Shown: positions 39,775 through 47,985, counted from the first letter of the stretch. The stretch is 64,000 nucleotides of DNA from Rubellimicrobium roseum (GCF_006152145.1 NZ_VDFV01000004.1:124001-188000); one strand, 5' to 3'. A program made the numbers and translations. Notes: generated by a model from the letters alone, not told the origin.

Positions 39775-40410
39775 TCAGCGATTGCGGGCGCCGCGGCCCA
39801 GGAGCCGCGTCATCTCGGCGGCGATCTGGCCCTGGCTGCGGCGGAAGCCTGCGACGTCAGGCGTCGCGATGTGGATGGTGACGTGGACGGCACGGCCCGA
39901 TTCGGCGCGCACACCCAGGCGGCCGTCGGGACCGCGCGTCAGGGGCATGATCGCCTCGGGGCCGGCCTCGCCCATCAGGCCGGTGGCGCCGCGCATCGGG
40001 AAGGTCGTGGCCCGGCTGACGACCCCGCCCTTGGCGAAGGGCATCACGCGGCCCTGACTGAACGGCGCTCCCTGGGCGAAGGGTGCGAGCGGCCCCATGA
40101 TCGCGCCGAGCCCCTGGGCGAGCATCCCGCCCATCTGGTCGGTCACGGGTTTCATCGCGGCCTTGTAGACAGTGTCGATCATGGCGCGGCCTACGGTGCG
40201 GAGCGCGTCGGACAGGCGGTCGCCGTCGATCACCAGGCCCGCGATGGCGCGGCGCAGGCCGCCGGCGAAGCCCTTCTCCAGCCCGCTCAGGTCACGAGAG
40301 GTGGTGCCCAGCGAATCGCGGACGCGGGCCAGCTCGGCCGCGAAGGCGCTCGCGCTGCGGGTCGCGTCGGTCAGGGGGGCGTCGTCGTCGTCGAAGTCGA
40401 AGAGGCTCAT
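39775..40410 (-). CDS. GTA g11 tail tape measure protein
   Basis: 211 residues, short like other GTA tape measures and consistent with a short tail. The N-terminal part is helical (ASAFAAELARVRDSLGTTSRDLSGLEKGFAGGLRRAI), followed by glycine-rich hydrophobic segments (MGGMLAQGLGAIMGPLAPFAQGAPF) and the typical PFAKGGVVSRATTFPMRGATGLMGEAGPEAIMPL module of tape measure C-termini. ATG 40410 overlaps the g10.1 stop (ATGA); the open frame upstream to 40482 is not used. Confidence 0.93.
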   Translation of the reverse strand: MSLFDFDDDDAPLTDATRSASAFAAELARVRDSLGTTSRDLSGLEKGFAGGLRRAIAGLVIDGDRLSDALRTVGRAMIDTVYKAAMKPVTDQMGGMLAQGLGAIMGPLAPFAQGAPFSQGRVMPFAKGGVVSRATTFPMRGATGLMGEAGPEAIMPLTRGPDGRLGVRAESGRAVHVTIHIATPDVAGFRRSQGQIAAEMTRLLGRGARNR

Positions 40411-40604
40411 GGGGTGGGTCCTTGGTCGGGGTGCCGGGCCGCGAGTTCCCGGAAGCGGGCGCGGCCCATGGGGAGCGGGCAATGGTCAAGGCCAAGCATC
40501 AGGGACAGCTCGGCGGGAGTGAGGGCCCAGAACTCTGCCGGCCGGAGGCGGAGGGTCTGGAGGCCCGCGCGCAGGAGCGCGGGCCAGTCGAAGGGGGCGC
40601 TCAT
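40407..40604 (-). CDS. GTA g10.1 tail assembly chaperone (TIGR02216-like)
   Basis: 65 residues (MSAPFDWPALLRAGLQTLRL, then EFWALTPAELSLMLG), a small protein easily missed because it lies at the end of a much longer artefactual frame. It matches the short phage tail assembly chaperone found between g10 and g11 in Rhodobacterales GTAs. Start and stop both overlap neighbours by 4 bases (ATGA at both ends), so it is expressed by coupling rather than by a programmed frameshift. Confidence 0.9.
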   Translation of the reverse strand: MSAPFDWPALLRAGLQTLRLRPAEFWALTPAELSLMLGLDHCPLPMGRARFRELAARHPDQGPTP

Positions 40605-40915
40605 TCGGGGATCGCGAAGGCGCGGGCCAGAAGCTCGGCGGCCTTCTGGACGGCGCCGAGCGGGCCGCCCGCGATCTCGGCGGCCAGCAGCTCCGGCGCG
40701 GTCACGTTCCAGCCGCCGCCCCGCAAGCCCGCCACGATCAGCCCCAGCACGTCGCGGGACGAGATGTCTCCGGCCTCGAAGCGGGCGACGAGCGCCACGA
40801 GGGTGTCGTCGCCCAGGGTCGCCTCCAGCTCCGCGAGGGCACCGAGAGTGAGCCGGGCGGTGCGGGGGACGCCGTCGATGACGATCTCGACCTCGCCGGC
40901 ATGGGGGTTCGGCAT
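40601..40915 (-). CDS. GTA g10 tail assembly chaperone
   Basis: 104 residues: HAGEVEIVIDGVPRTARLTLGALAELEATLGDDTL at the N-terminus is characteristic of the GTA gp10 family; a conserved Gly-Gly-Gly-Trp turn follows (LRGGGWNVTAPE). Chaperones of this type coat the tape measure during tail assembly. It begins 3 bases after the g9 stop. Confidence 0.92.
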   Translation of the reverse strand: MPNPHAGEVEIVIDGVPRTARLTLGALAELEATLGDDTLVALVARFEAGDISSRDVLGLIVAGLRGGGWNVTAPELLAAEIAGGPLGAVQKAAELLARAFAIPE

Positions 40916-40918
40916 GGC

Positions 40919-41332
40919 TCAGGCCCCCGCGAAGGTGAGTTGCCCGGCCGAGGCCAACGCCAGTTCGTAGGTCGCCTCGCCGTCGTGGGTGCCCGCGTAT
41001 TCGAGCGTGGTGATCTGGAACGGACCCTGGATCGTGCCGAAGTCGGGAACGATCACCTGCGCCTGCGGGATCTGGCCCCCGAAGAAGAGCGAGCGCAGGC
41101 GAGCGTCGGTCGCGGCGTCCTTGAACACGCCGTTGCCCGAGAGCGCGGCCGAGCGGACGCCCGCGCCGGCCAGCAACTCGCGCCAGCCGCCGGGGCTGTC
41201 GAGGCTGGTCACGTCCACCGTCTCGGCGTTGAAGGCGATCCGGGTGGCGCGGAGGCCCGCGACGGTTTCGAACCGGCCGCTGCCGTCCATGTCGATCTTG
41301 ATGAGAAGGTCCTTGCCGGCCTGAGCGGGCAT
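40919..41332 (-). CDS. GTA g9 major tail tube protein
   Basis: 137 residues, TP901-1-like major tail family. Signatures: AQAGKDLLIKIDMDGSGRFETVAGLRATRIAFNAETVDVTS, LLAGAGVRSAALSGNGVFKD, and GPFQITTLEYAGTHDGEATYELALASAG. It polymerises into hexameric rings of the tail tube. The gene lies 12 bases after g8. Confidence 0.94.
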   Translation of the reverse strand: MPAQAGKDLLIKIDMDGSGRFETVAGLRATRIAFNAETVDVTSLDSPGGWRELLAGAGVRSAALSGNGVFKDAATDARLRSLFFGGQIPQAQVIVPDFGTIQGPFQITTLEYAGTHDGEATYELALASAGQLTFAGA

Positions 41333-41344
41333 CTTGGGGTCTCC

Positions 41345-41770
41345 TTACGAGGGGATGTCCGCGTCGTCCTCGACGCGGAGGCGGAAGATGAGGTCGATCT
41401 GGCGCGTCTCGCCCGAGCCGATCCGGCGGGCCTGGGCGCGCAGGAAGCGGGAGCTGACCACCCGCCCGCGCGGGAGCGTCAGGGGATGGTCGGTGAGCGC
41501 GTCCGAGACGGCGCTGGCGGCGGCCTTGGCGGCCGAGAAGCCTGCCCCGTCGGTGACGACGCTGACGGCGACGTCGTGCTCGCTGCCCCGCCCCGTCGCG
41601 TCGGAGCGGTCGCGGACGACCTCGGGGCCGAGGGCGACGTAGAGCGTGGGCAGGAGCCCGGGCGGCACCTGGTCGTAGATGTCGGGGCCGACGAGCGCCT
41701 GGAGCGGCGGGTAGCTGGTGAGCCGCTGGTAGATCGCGGCCTGGAGGCCCTGCGAGAGCGCATAGGTCAC
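41345..41770 (-). CDS. GTA g8 tail terminator protein (DUF3168)
   Basis: 141 residues, DUF3168: ALSQGLQAAIYQRLTSYPPLQALVGPDIYDQVPPG at the N-terminus, then HDVAVSVVTDGAGFSAAKAAASAVSDAL. It caps the tail tube at the head side. The start overlaps the g7 stop by 4 bases. Confidence 0.93.
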   Translation of the reverse strand: MTYALSQGLQAAIYQRLTSYPPLQALVGPDIYDQVPPGLLPTLYVALGPEVVRDRSDATGRGSEHDVAVSVVTDGAGFSAAKAAASAVSDALTDHPLTLPRGRVVSSRFLRAQARRIGSGETRQIDLIFRLRVEDDADIPS

Positions 41771-42105
41771 AGCGCGCCCTCCTCGGTGGCGAGGCAGAGG
41801 AGGAAGCGGCCGGTGGCGTCCGCGAGGCTGACCGAGCGGATCGGGTAGGCATTGGCCCCGTCACGGAAGCGCTGGCCGACGAGGGGGCGCGAGGGGGCGC
41901 CAAGGGGGGCGCCGCGCACGGTGATCTTCAGCGGCAGGCGCGTCTCGGCTCCGGCGGGCTGGGCGACGGTGCTGGCGGTGCCCGGATCGACCTCGGCCCA
42001 GAGCGTGCCGAGGGCGGTCCAGCCCTTGTGGTAGCCGCCCGCGCCGTCGGGGGTCCGGGTCGGATGCTCCAGCACGAGGCGGCGGTTGAGGCGGGGCGCG
42101 CTCAT
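41767..42105 (-). CDS. GTA g7 head-tail joining (stopper) protein
   Basis: 112 residues, SPP1 gp16-like head-closure family: LNRRLVLEHPTRTPDGAGGYHKGWTALGTLWAEV is the typical N-terminus. It sits between the adaptor (g6) and the tail terminator (g8) and overlaps both genes by 4 bases. Confidence 0.93.
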   Translation of the reverse strand: MSAPRLNRRLVLEHPTRTPDGAGGYHKGWTALGTLWAEVDPGTASTVAQPAGAETRLPLKITVRGAPLGAPSRPLVGQRFRDGANAYPIRSVSLADATGRFLLCLATEEGAL

Positions 42106-42692
42106 GCGAAGGCCCCCAGGCGGACGGGCCGCCAGCGGTCGATGAGGGCCGTGACGCCGAAGGGCATGCAGCCCGCGCCCAGCGCCGTCTCGTGGCGGTA
42201 TTCGTGGTAGTGGGCCGCGAGCATCAGGACCGCCTGTGCAAGGTCGGCGGGCACGTCCTCCCAGGCGGGACCGAAGCCCGCGTCGAAGGTGACGCGCGCC
42301 GCGCCGCCCTGCGGGATCGCGGGAAGGCTGCCCAGCGCGGCGAGGCTGGTGCGCGAGCCGTCGCCCAGGAGGCGCAGGAAGGTGAGCGGCACGGGCACCT
42401 CGACGCCCTCGGCGCCGAGGAGCGCGACCTCATGGAGCGCCGTGGCAGGGCCGACCGGCAGGGGCTGGCGGTCGGACGCGCGCCAGGCGGAGAGCGTCAG
42501 GGCGAAGCGCCGGGTCAGCAGCGCCTTGCCCGTCCGGCCCTCGATGGTGGCGATGGCGGCGCGCAGGAAGCCCGCGAGCAGCGCGTCCTGCACGTCGTCG
42601 TCGGAGAACCCCGTCCCGAGGCGCAGGTGCTCTCTCAGGCGGGCGACGGGGAGCGCGGAGTCGGGCGCCTCCGTCAGTTCGACCAGGTTCAT
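42102..42692 (-). CDS. GTA g6 head-tail connector (adaptor) protein
   Basis: 196 residues. The gp6-like phage connector pattern is seen at the N-terminus (NLVELTEAPDSALPVARLREHLRLGTGFSDDDVQDALLAGFLRAAIATIEGRTGKALL) and the C-terminal helix LAQAVLMLAAHYHEYRHET. It forms the ring under the portal. AAAGG lies before the ATG; 74 bases separate it from g5. Confidence 0.93.
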   Translation of the reverse strand: MNLVELTEAPDSALPVARLREHLRLGTGFSDDDVQDALLAGFLRAAIATIEGRTGKALLTRRFALTLSAWRASDRQPLPVGPATALHEVALLGAEGVEVPVPLTFLRLLGDGSRTSLAALGSLPAIPQGGAARVTFDAGFGPAWEDVPADLAQAVLMLAAHYHEYRHETALGAGCMPFGVTALIDRWRPVRLGAFA

Positions 42693-42766
42693 CGGAAAAC
42701 CTTTCGCGTGGGGTCGGGGATTGGGGCCGTCGCGGAGGACGGCCCCGAAATTGTTTGATTCGGGGA

Positions 42767-43948
42767 TCAGCTCGCGGCGAAGCGGAGGAGCTTGATCGCG
42801 GCGAAGTCGATCACGCCGCCGCCCACGCGCTTGGTCGCGTAGAAGAGGACGTGGGGCTTGGCGCTGTAGGGGTCGCGCAGGACGCGCAGGTCGGGGCGTT
42901 CCGCGATCGTGTAGCCGGCCGTGAAGTCGCCGAAGGCGATGGCCATGGCGTTGCCGGCGATGTCGGGCATGTCCTCGCAGATCAGGACACGGTAGCCCAT
43001 CAGGCGCGCGGGCTCTCCGGCGGTCAGGCCGTCGGACCAGAGGAAGCGGCCGTCGGCGTCCTTGAGCTTGCGCAGCACGCCGGTGGTGCGCGAGTTCATC
43101 ACGAAGCAGGCGCGCGGGCGGTACTGGGCGCCCAGCGCGTAGACGAGGTCCACGATCGGGTCGATGGTCGTGAGAGCGCCGGCCGCCCCCGTGGGCACGT
43201 AGCCGATGTTGCCCCAGGTCCAGGTGCCGTTCGGGACGGTGGCGTAGCTCAGGATGCCGCGCGGCTTGTCCACGCCGTTGCCGGTCACGAAGGCCGCGGA
43301 TTCGGCGCGGGCGAAGCGCTCGGCGATGCGGCCGGCGAGCCAGGCCTCCACGTCGAAGGCGGCGTCGTCGAGGAGCCGCTGCGAGGCCTTGGGCTGGGCG
43401 GCGAGTTCATGGAGCGGGATGTTGATCTTCTCGAGGACGCCGGTCGCGGTCTCGGTGGCCCCGGCCGTCTCGGTGGCCCAGCCCGCGCCCAGCTCGCCCC
43501 GGTCGATCAGGATGTCGAGGCTGGCGTTCTCGACCGCGACCACGCTGGCGATGGAGCGCAGCGAGGCGGTGGAGACGAGGATCTGGCGGATGCTTTCGGC
43601 GGCCTGGGGCGAGATCAGCACGCCCCCGTCGACGGCGACGGCGGTGGAGAGCGCCTTGCCCTCGAGCGCGAGGCCGCGCAGGGCCACGTCATCGCCCGAG
43701 CGGAGGTAGGCGTCGAAGGCCTTCTGATGCGGAGCCTCGAAGGCTTCGGCGGCCAGCATCGGGCGGTGGGCGGCGTGGGTCATCTTGGCGGAAAGCTTGG
43801 TCATGCGGTCCTCTTGGGCTTGCAGCTTGGTGGAAACTTCGGTGGCGAAGGCGTTGAACTCGTGGAGGAAGGCGCTGGTGGCGGCCTTCACCTCGGGCGA
43901 CGGGGACAGATCTTCCCCGGCCCGGGACAGCGTCTCGGGAGCAGTCAT
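42767..43948 (-). CDS. GTA g5 major capsid protein (HK97 fold)
   Basis: 393 residues. The N-terminal ~100 residues form a helical scaffold-like delta region (FLHEFNAFATEVSTKLQAQEDRM) expected to be removed by the g4 protease. The mature HK97-fold part includes ALSTAVAVDGGVLISPQAAESI, LDILIDRGELGAGWATE, PLHELAAQPKASQRLLDDAAFDVEAWLAGRIAERFARAE and the C-terminal FYATKRVGGGVIDFAAIKLL. AAGGACCC precedes the ATG. Confidence 0.96.
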   Translation of the reverse strand: MTAPETLSRAGEDLSPSPEVKAATSAFLHEFNAFATEVSTKLQAQEDRMTKLSAKMTHAAHRPMLAAEAFEAPHQKAFDAYLRSGDDVALRGLALEGKALSTAVAVDGGVLISPQAAESIRQILVSTASLRSIASVVAVENASLDILIDRGELGAGWATETAGATETATGVLEKINIPLHELAAQPKASQRLLDDAAFDVEAWLAGRIAERFARAESAAFVTGNGVDKPRGILSYATVPNGTWTWGNIGYVPTGAAGALTTIDPIVDLVYALGAQYRPRACFVMNSRTTGVLRKLKDADGRFLWSDGLTAGEPARLMGYRVLICEDMPDIAGNAMAIAFGDFTAGYTIAERPDLRVLRDPYSAKPHVLFYATKRVGGGVIDFAAIKLLRFAAS

Positions 43949-43986
43949 GCGTGGGTCCTTTTCAGGGTTGGGGTTCGGGGCTGGGG

Positions 43987-44517
43987 TCAGCCCATGAGGC
44001 GGGCGCGGGCCTGGGCCACCGCCGCCGTCATTTCGTGGAGGAGCGCCAAGTCGGCGCCCTTCGCGGCGAGGCGGGCCTCGCGCAGCATGGGGAAGGTCAC
44101 CAGGGAGACTTCCCAGAGCTCGACCTCGTGGAGGCGGCGTCGGCCCTGGCTGTCCTTGGTGGCCCGGACGGTCCGGTAGCCGATGGACAGGCCGTCGATG
44201 GCGCCGGCGCGGATCAGCGCGGCGGCTTCGCGGCCCCTCGCGACCTCGGGCAGGAGGCGGCCCTTGACCCGGAGGCCACGGGCGTCCTCGCGCACCTCCT
44301 CCCAGAGCCCGATGGGCTCGGACGGGTCGTGCTGCCAGAGCATCTTCACGGAGTCTCCGTGGGTTGCGAGGCGTTCCAGAGATTTTGCGTAAGCTCCGCG
44401 CTCCATGATGTCGCCGCCCTGGTCGGGGAGGCCGAAGAGCGAGGCGTAGCCTTCGATGGTCAGGCCATCGTCCTGAACGGTCAGGTCCGTCAGCGGCCGG
44501 GTGAACTTGGTCTCCAT
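43987..44517 (-). CDS. GTA g4 prohead protease (HK97 family)
   Basis: 176 residues of the U35-like prohead serine protease family. Signatures: EGYASLFGLPDQGGDIMERGAYAKSL, KMLWQHDPSEPIGLWEEVRED, where the catalytic His (QHD) is visible, and GAIDGLSIGYRTVRA with the catalytic Ser. It matures the capsid encoded next. AAGGACATC precedes the ATG. Confidence 0.95.
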   Translation of the reverse strand: METKFTRPLTDLTVQDDGLTIEGYASLFGLPDQGGDIMERGAYAKSLERLATHGDSVKMLWQHDPSEPIGLWEEVREDARGLRVKGRLLPEVARGREAAALIRAGAIDGLSIGYRTVRATKDSQGRRRLHEVELWEVSLVTFPMLREARLAAKGADLALLHEMTAAVAQARARLMG

Positions 44518-44525
44518 GATGTCCT

Positions 44526-44744
44526 TCAGGGCAGATGGCTGAGGAGAGGCTGGACGGCCTGGGCGAGGATCACCCCCACCACGCCGTAGACGGTGAGCCA
44601 GAGGCGCTTCTCCAGCCGCTCCATCATCGCCTCGATCTTGCCGAGGGCTTGGTGGAGCTGGGCGAACTGGAGCTCGGCCAGGCGCTCGTGGTTCTCGATG
44701 CGCAGGCCGGGGGCGCAGAGGAAGGCGCGGGGCTCATGTCCCAT
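44526..44744 (-). CDS. GTA g3.5 small membrane-helix protein
   Basis: 72 residues: MGHEPRAFLCAPGLRIENH, a short amphipathic helix (LQFAQLHQALGKIEAMMERLEKRL), then one hydrophobic helix (WLTVYGVVGVILAQAVQPLL). This is the small gene found between portal and protease genes in Rhodobacterales GTAs; its job is unclear. ATG 44744 overlaps the 3' end of g3 by 11 bases; ATG 44737 would overlap it by 4. Confidence 0.85.
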   Translation of the reverse strand: MGHEPRAFLCAPGLRIENHERLAELQFAQLHQALGKIEAMMERLEKRLWLTVYGVVGVILAQAVQPLLSHLP

Positions 44745-45930
44745 CGGGGGCCTCCGCGGGGGGCAGGCCGAGGAGGCGGCGCTTCTCGGACGGGGACAGG
44801 AAGGCCGCCCCGGCGATGCGCCGCCATTGCGAGTCGCGCTCGGCCGCCAGCGCCGGGATCTGGTCGAGGTCGGGGGCGAGCGTGATCCGTTCTCCGGTGA
44901 AGTCCGACAGCCAGTCGCTGATCGCGGAGGTGACGCGGGTGGCGAGCGGCAGGACCGTGAGGCGGACAAAGGCGCGGTTCGCCTCCTGGTAGTTGGCGTA
45001 GGTCGCGTCGCCGGGGATGCCCAGGATCATGGGCGGCACCCCGAAAGCGATGGCGATCTCGCGGGCGGCGGACTCCTTGGTCTTCTGGAACTCCATGTCC
45101 GAGGGGCTGAAGCCCATCGGCTTCCAGTCGAGCCCGCCTTCGAGGAGCATCGGTCGGCCGGCGTTGCGGGCGCCCTGGTGCTGGGCCTCCATCTCGCTCA
45201 CCAGACGGTCGAACTGGTCGGGGGCGAGCGTGCCGCCGTTCGGGCCGTTGTAGACGATGGCGCCCGAGGGGCGGGCGGCGTTCTCCAGGAGGGCCAGCGA
45301 CCAGCGTGAGGCGCCGTTGTGGACCTCGATGGCGGTGGCGGCGGCCTGGAGCGCCGACAGGCCATAGTGGTCGTCCTGCGGGTGAAAGCTTTTGACGTGG
45401 CAGACGGCGCGGGCGGGGAAGCGGTGCTTGCGGCCGCCCACGGCGTAGTCGTAGGCCACGGGCCAGCCGTCCTCGCCCGGCACGACCGACATGCGGTCGG
45501 AGCGCAGGACGTGAAGCTCCTGCGGGAGCCCCTCCTCGGCCACGGCCTCGACGTAGCCGTTCCCCGTGAGGAGGAGCTGGCCGTAGAGCGACTCAAGCAG
45601 CTCGGCGCGGCCCTGCGCGGGGTTGGGCCGCGCGATGAGGTCGAGGACCGGGTGCGCGTCGTAGCGGGTCGCGTGGTCCTGCAGGACCAGCGGCAGCGCG
45701 GCGGCGGCCTCGGCGATCAGGCGGACGGCGCGGAAGCCCACGGGGTTGCGGGCGAAGCCCTGTTGCGTGAGCTGGGCCGTGTCGCGGGCCGCATGCGCCG
45801 GGCGGCCCGTCGCGCCGGGCGAGGCGACCAGTTGGCCCGCCGCCGAGGCCTTGGCCTCGGGGACGGCCGCGGGGACCGGCCGCGGCCCGGCAGGGGTCCC
45901 TCTGGGGGTGAACTTCAGGAAGTCGAACAT
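44734..45930 (-). CDS. GTA g3 portal protein (HK97 gp3-like)
   Basis: 398 residues. Signatures: GFARNPVGFRAVRLIAEAAAALPL, DLIARPNPAQGRAELLESLYGQLLLTGNGYVEA, GLSALQAAATAIEVHN, REIAIAFGVPPMILGIPGDATYANYQEANRAF. Twelve copies form the portal through which DNA is packaged and released. ATG 45930 (MFDFLKFTPRG) follows a GAGGAGAC site; the open frame up to 46041 is intergenic. Unlike other genes of the cluster it is preceded by a 114-base gap holding a promoter-like element shared with g1. Confidence 0.95.
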   Translation of the reverse strand: MFDFLKFTPRGTPAGPRPVPAAVPEAKASAAGQLVASPGATGRPAHAARDTAQLTQQGFARNPVGFRAVRLIAEAAAALPLVLQDHATRYDAHPVLDLIARPNPAQGRAELLESLYGQLLLTGNGYVEAVAEEGLPQELHVLRSDRMSVVPGEDGWPVAYDYAVGGRKHRFPARAVCHVKSFHPQDDHYGLSALQAAATAIEVHNGASRWSLALLENAARPSGAIVYNGPNGGTLAPDQFDRLVSEMEAQHQGARNAGRPMLLEGGLDWKPMGFSPSDMEFQKTKESAAREIAIAFGVPPMILGIPGDATYANYQEANRAFVRLTVLPLATRVTSAISDWLSDFTGERITLAPDLDQIPALAAERDSQWRRIAGAAFLSPSEKRRLLGLPPAEAPDGT

Positions 45931-45989
45931 CTGTCTTTCTGTCTCCTCGGGCCGGGATCGCGGCTCGTGCGACCAAGGTGCCCTGCAAA

Positions 45990-46021
45990 GGTTAATCGTT
46001 TCTGATAGCACCGAACGGTCC
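45990..46021 (-). promoter_or_regulatory. GTA shared element, copy upstream of g3
   Basis: On the minus strand the element begins GGACCGTTCGGT and continues with spaced matches (CT, AGAA, TT, ACC). 25 of 32 positions match the copy upstream of g1. It ends 59 bases before the g3 start codon. The core is a near-palindrome ACCG-AA-CGGT. It is probably an internal promoter or activator site. Confidence 0.5.
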
Positions 46022-46044
46022 CCCCCTGTTTCGCGCAACACCCC

Positions 46045-47544
46045 CTAGAGGCCTCGGATTCCAGGGTTTTTCCAGGATTCGGAGGGGGCGAGGACCGATT
46101 CGTGGATCGCCCAGACCAGCGCGTCGAGCCGGTCGGGCGAACCTTTTCCGTGCCAGCCGGTGACGCTCATGCGGGTCATCTGATCCTCCAGAAGCCGCAG
46201 GTCGGCAGAGCGGAGGTGGTGGACGCGGCCCTGCTCGTAGAGGGCGGCGACGGGCTCGGCGCGGATCTCCTTGCCGTGGCGGGCGTGGACGCGCGTCACG
46301 GGCAGGTGCGGGTCGATGCCGCGCAGGATCGTCTCGACCATGGCGCCGCCCTGGTTGACCTCGGCCACCACGCGCGAGGCGTTGTGGCGGCGCGCGGCGG
46401 CGACGGTGGCGCGGCCCCAGACCTCGGGCGAGGCGCCCTGCACCGTCGCGTCCTCCAGCACCACCGCGCGCCAGTCGGCGGGGGCGCCCTGCGTCACGGC
46501 ACCCACGACGACGATGCCGGTCGAATCGGAGCGCTTGCCCGTCGAGACGGCGGGATCGACGGCGACCACCACCCGGTCGAAGCGGGGCGCGAAGTCGATG
46601 CGGGCCGATTCGAGCATCGCGTCGGTCCAGAGCATCCCCTCGGAGTCGTCGAGCAGGAGTCCGTCGATCTCCTGCCGCCCGAGGCGGGTGTTGCCGTAGA
46701 GGGTCTGGACCTGTTCAAGGAAGGCGGGCGCGAGATGGGCGCGGTTGGCGCGGGTCGTGGCATGCGTCCGCACCGTGCCCGGCCGTTCCAGAAGCGCGCG
46801 CAGGAGCGGCGTCGGGCGCGGGGTGGTCGTGACCACGCAGCGGGGGTCTTGTCCGAGGCGGAGAGCGAACTGGAGCTGGTCCCAGGCGGATTCGGCCTTC
46901 TTCCACTTGGCCAACTCGTCGGCCCAGGCGGCGTCGAACTGGGGGCCGCGAAGCGCCTCGGGCTCGTGGGCCGAGAAGAGCTGGGCGGTTGCGCCGTTGG
47001 GCCATTCGAGCATCCGGCGCGTGGCGTGCCAGCGGGGTCGGCGGTCGGGCGGCGCGCAGGCCAGGAGGCCCGAATCGCCGAAGACCATGACCTCGCGGGC
47101 CTGGTCGATGGTCTCGGCCAGCAGAGCCACGCGGCGGGCGCGGCCGGGGGCGCTGGGGCGGGGCCCTTCGACCATGGAGCGGACCCATTCGGCCCCGGCG
47201 CGCGTCTTGCCCGCGCCGCGCCCGCCCAGGATGACCCAGGTGCGCCAGTCGCCGGGCGGCGGAAGCTGGTGGGAATGGGCCCAGAAGGCGAAGAGATAGG
47301 GAAGCGCCGCGAGGTTGCGCTCTGGCAGCGCGGCGAGCGTCCGCTGGATCAGGTCGGGGTCCTGCCGGGCAAGCCAGCGGGCGTCGAAGGGGGCCGGAGC
47401 CGGCGCCGCCGTCTGGGGTTCGGTGGGCCGCGGAGCAGGCGCCCGCTCCGGCCCGGTCGCCTCGGGAGGCGTCGGGGGGCTCGCAGGCGGCACGTCAATC
47501 GTCCGCGCCTGCCGGGCCTTCTCCTCGAAAAGCTTCCACGTCAT
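46045..47544 (-). CDS. GTA g2 terminase large subunit
   Basis: 499 residues. ATPase domain with Walker A GGRGAGKT at residues 107-114 and a Walker B/DEAD-like AAWADELAKWK; the nuclease domain carries VVVAVDPAVSTGKRSDSTGIVV with the metal Asp. It is the DNA packaging motor and headful nuclease of the particle. An N-terminal Pro-rich extension of about 50 residues precedes the ATPase core. It begins 3 bases after g1 stops. Confidence 0.96.
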   Translation of the reverse strand: MTWKLFEEKARQARTIDVPPASPPTPPEATGPERAPAPRPTEPQTAAPAPAPFDARWLARQDPDLIQRTLAALPERNLAALPYLFAFWAHSHQLPPPGDWRTWVILGGRGAGKTRAGAEWVRSMVEGPRPSAPGRARRVALLAETIDQAREVMVFGDSGLLACAPPDRRPRWHATRRMLEWPNGATAQLFSAHEPEALRGPQFDAAWADELAKWKKAESAWDQLQFALRLGQDPRCVVTTTPRPTPLLRALLERPGTVRTHATTRANRAHLAPAFLEQVQTLYGNTRLGRQEIDGLLLDDSEGMLWTDAMLESARIDFAPRFDRVVVAVDPAVSTGKRSDSTGIVVVGAVTQGAPADWRAVVLEDATVQGASPEVWGRATVAAARRHNASRVVAEVNQGGAMVETILRGIDPHLPVTRVHARHGKEIRAEPVAALYEQGRVHHLRSADLRLLEDQMTRMSVTGWHGKGSPDRLDALVWAIHESVLAPSESWKNPGIRGL

Positions 47545-47547
47545 GGG

Positions 47548-47877
47548 TCAGCCCTCCCCGCCGCAGTCGCGGAGACGCGCGAGGCGGCAGGCCATCTCCT
47601 CGCGCAGGCCGGCGAAGTCGATCTCGCAGGCGTTCCTCAGGCCCGAGTGCTTCTCGTGCCAGGCGTTGAAGCGCTCCTCGGCCTCGAAGGCGCGTTTGAG
47701 GGCGGTTTCCAGCTCGGCCGACTTCAGGCCGATGTCCTTGAGGGCGGTACCGTCGCCGTCCTCGGCCCGGTCCAGAAGCCGTGCGAGCGTGCGGCGGACC
47801 GAGCGGAGAAGCTGGAGGGTGTCGGTGAGGGTGTCCTCGATCTCCTGCGCGGAGAGGGTCGTGGGACGGGGGGTCAT
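47548..47877 (-). CDS. GTA g1 small terminase protein (TerS)
   Basis: 109 residues, mostly helical (LSAQEIEDTLTDTLQLLRSVRRTLARLLDRAEDGD, then LETALKRAFEAEERFNAWHEKHSG). It matches the GTA gp1 family, identified as an unusual small terminase without a sequence-specific DNA-binding domain, in line with near-random packaging of host DNA. It is the first gene of the structural cluster. AGGAAAGG lies before the ATG. Confidence 0.9.
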   Translation of the reverse strand: MTPRPTTLSAQEIEDTLTDTLQLLRSVRRTLARLLDRAEDGDGTALKDIGLKSAELETALKRAFEAEERFNAWHEKHSGLRNACEIDFAGLREEMACRLARLRDCGGEG

Positions 47878-47951
47878 GGTATGGCCTTTCCTGCTCTTGT
47901 CGTTGACGCGGCCGGGGGAGTCCGGCCGGTACGATCAGGGTGCGGGAAAGG

Positions 47952-47983
47952 GGTGAACGGATTCTTAGAGGACCGAACGGTCC
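47952..47983 (-). promoter_or_regulatory. GTA shared element, copy upstream of g1
   Basis: On the minus strand it starts GGACCGTTCGGT, part of a perfect 6-2-6 inverted repeat GGACCG-AA-CGGTCC on the plus strand (47970-47983), and continues with the same spaced bases as the g3 copy. It ends 74 bases before the g1 start codon. It is the likely core of the GTA promoter or an activator (for example GafA) site; the identity of the binding protein is inference. Confidence 0.55.
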
Positions 47984-47985
47984 GT

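Noticed and set aside
40407-40915. Programmed frameshift between g10 and g10.1
   Set aside because: The two genes overlap by a simple ATGA stop-start and no slippery sequence was seen at the junction.
33983-47877. Intact prophage
   Set aside because: There is no integrase, repressor, replication, lysis or attachment-site signal, and gene order is that of a GTA.
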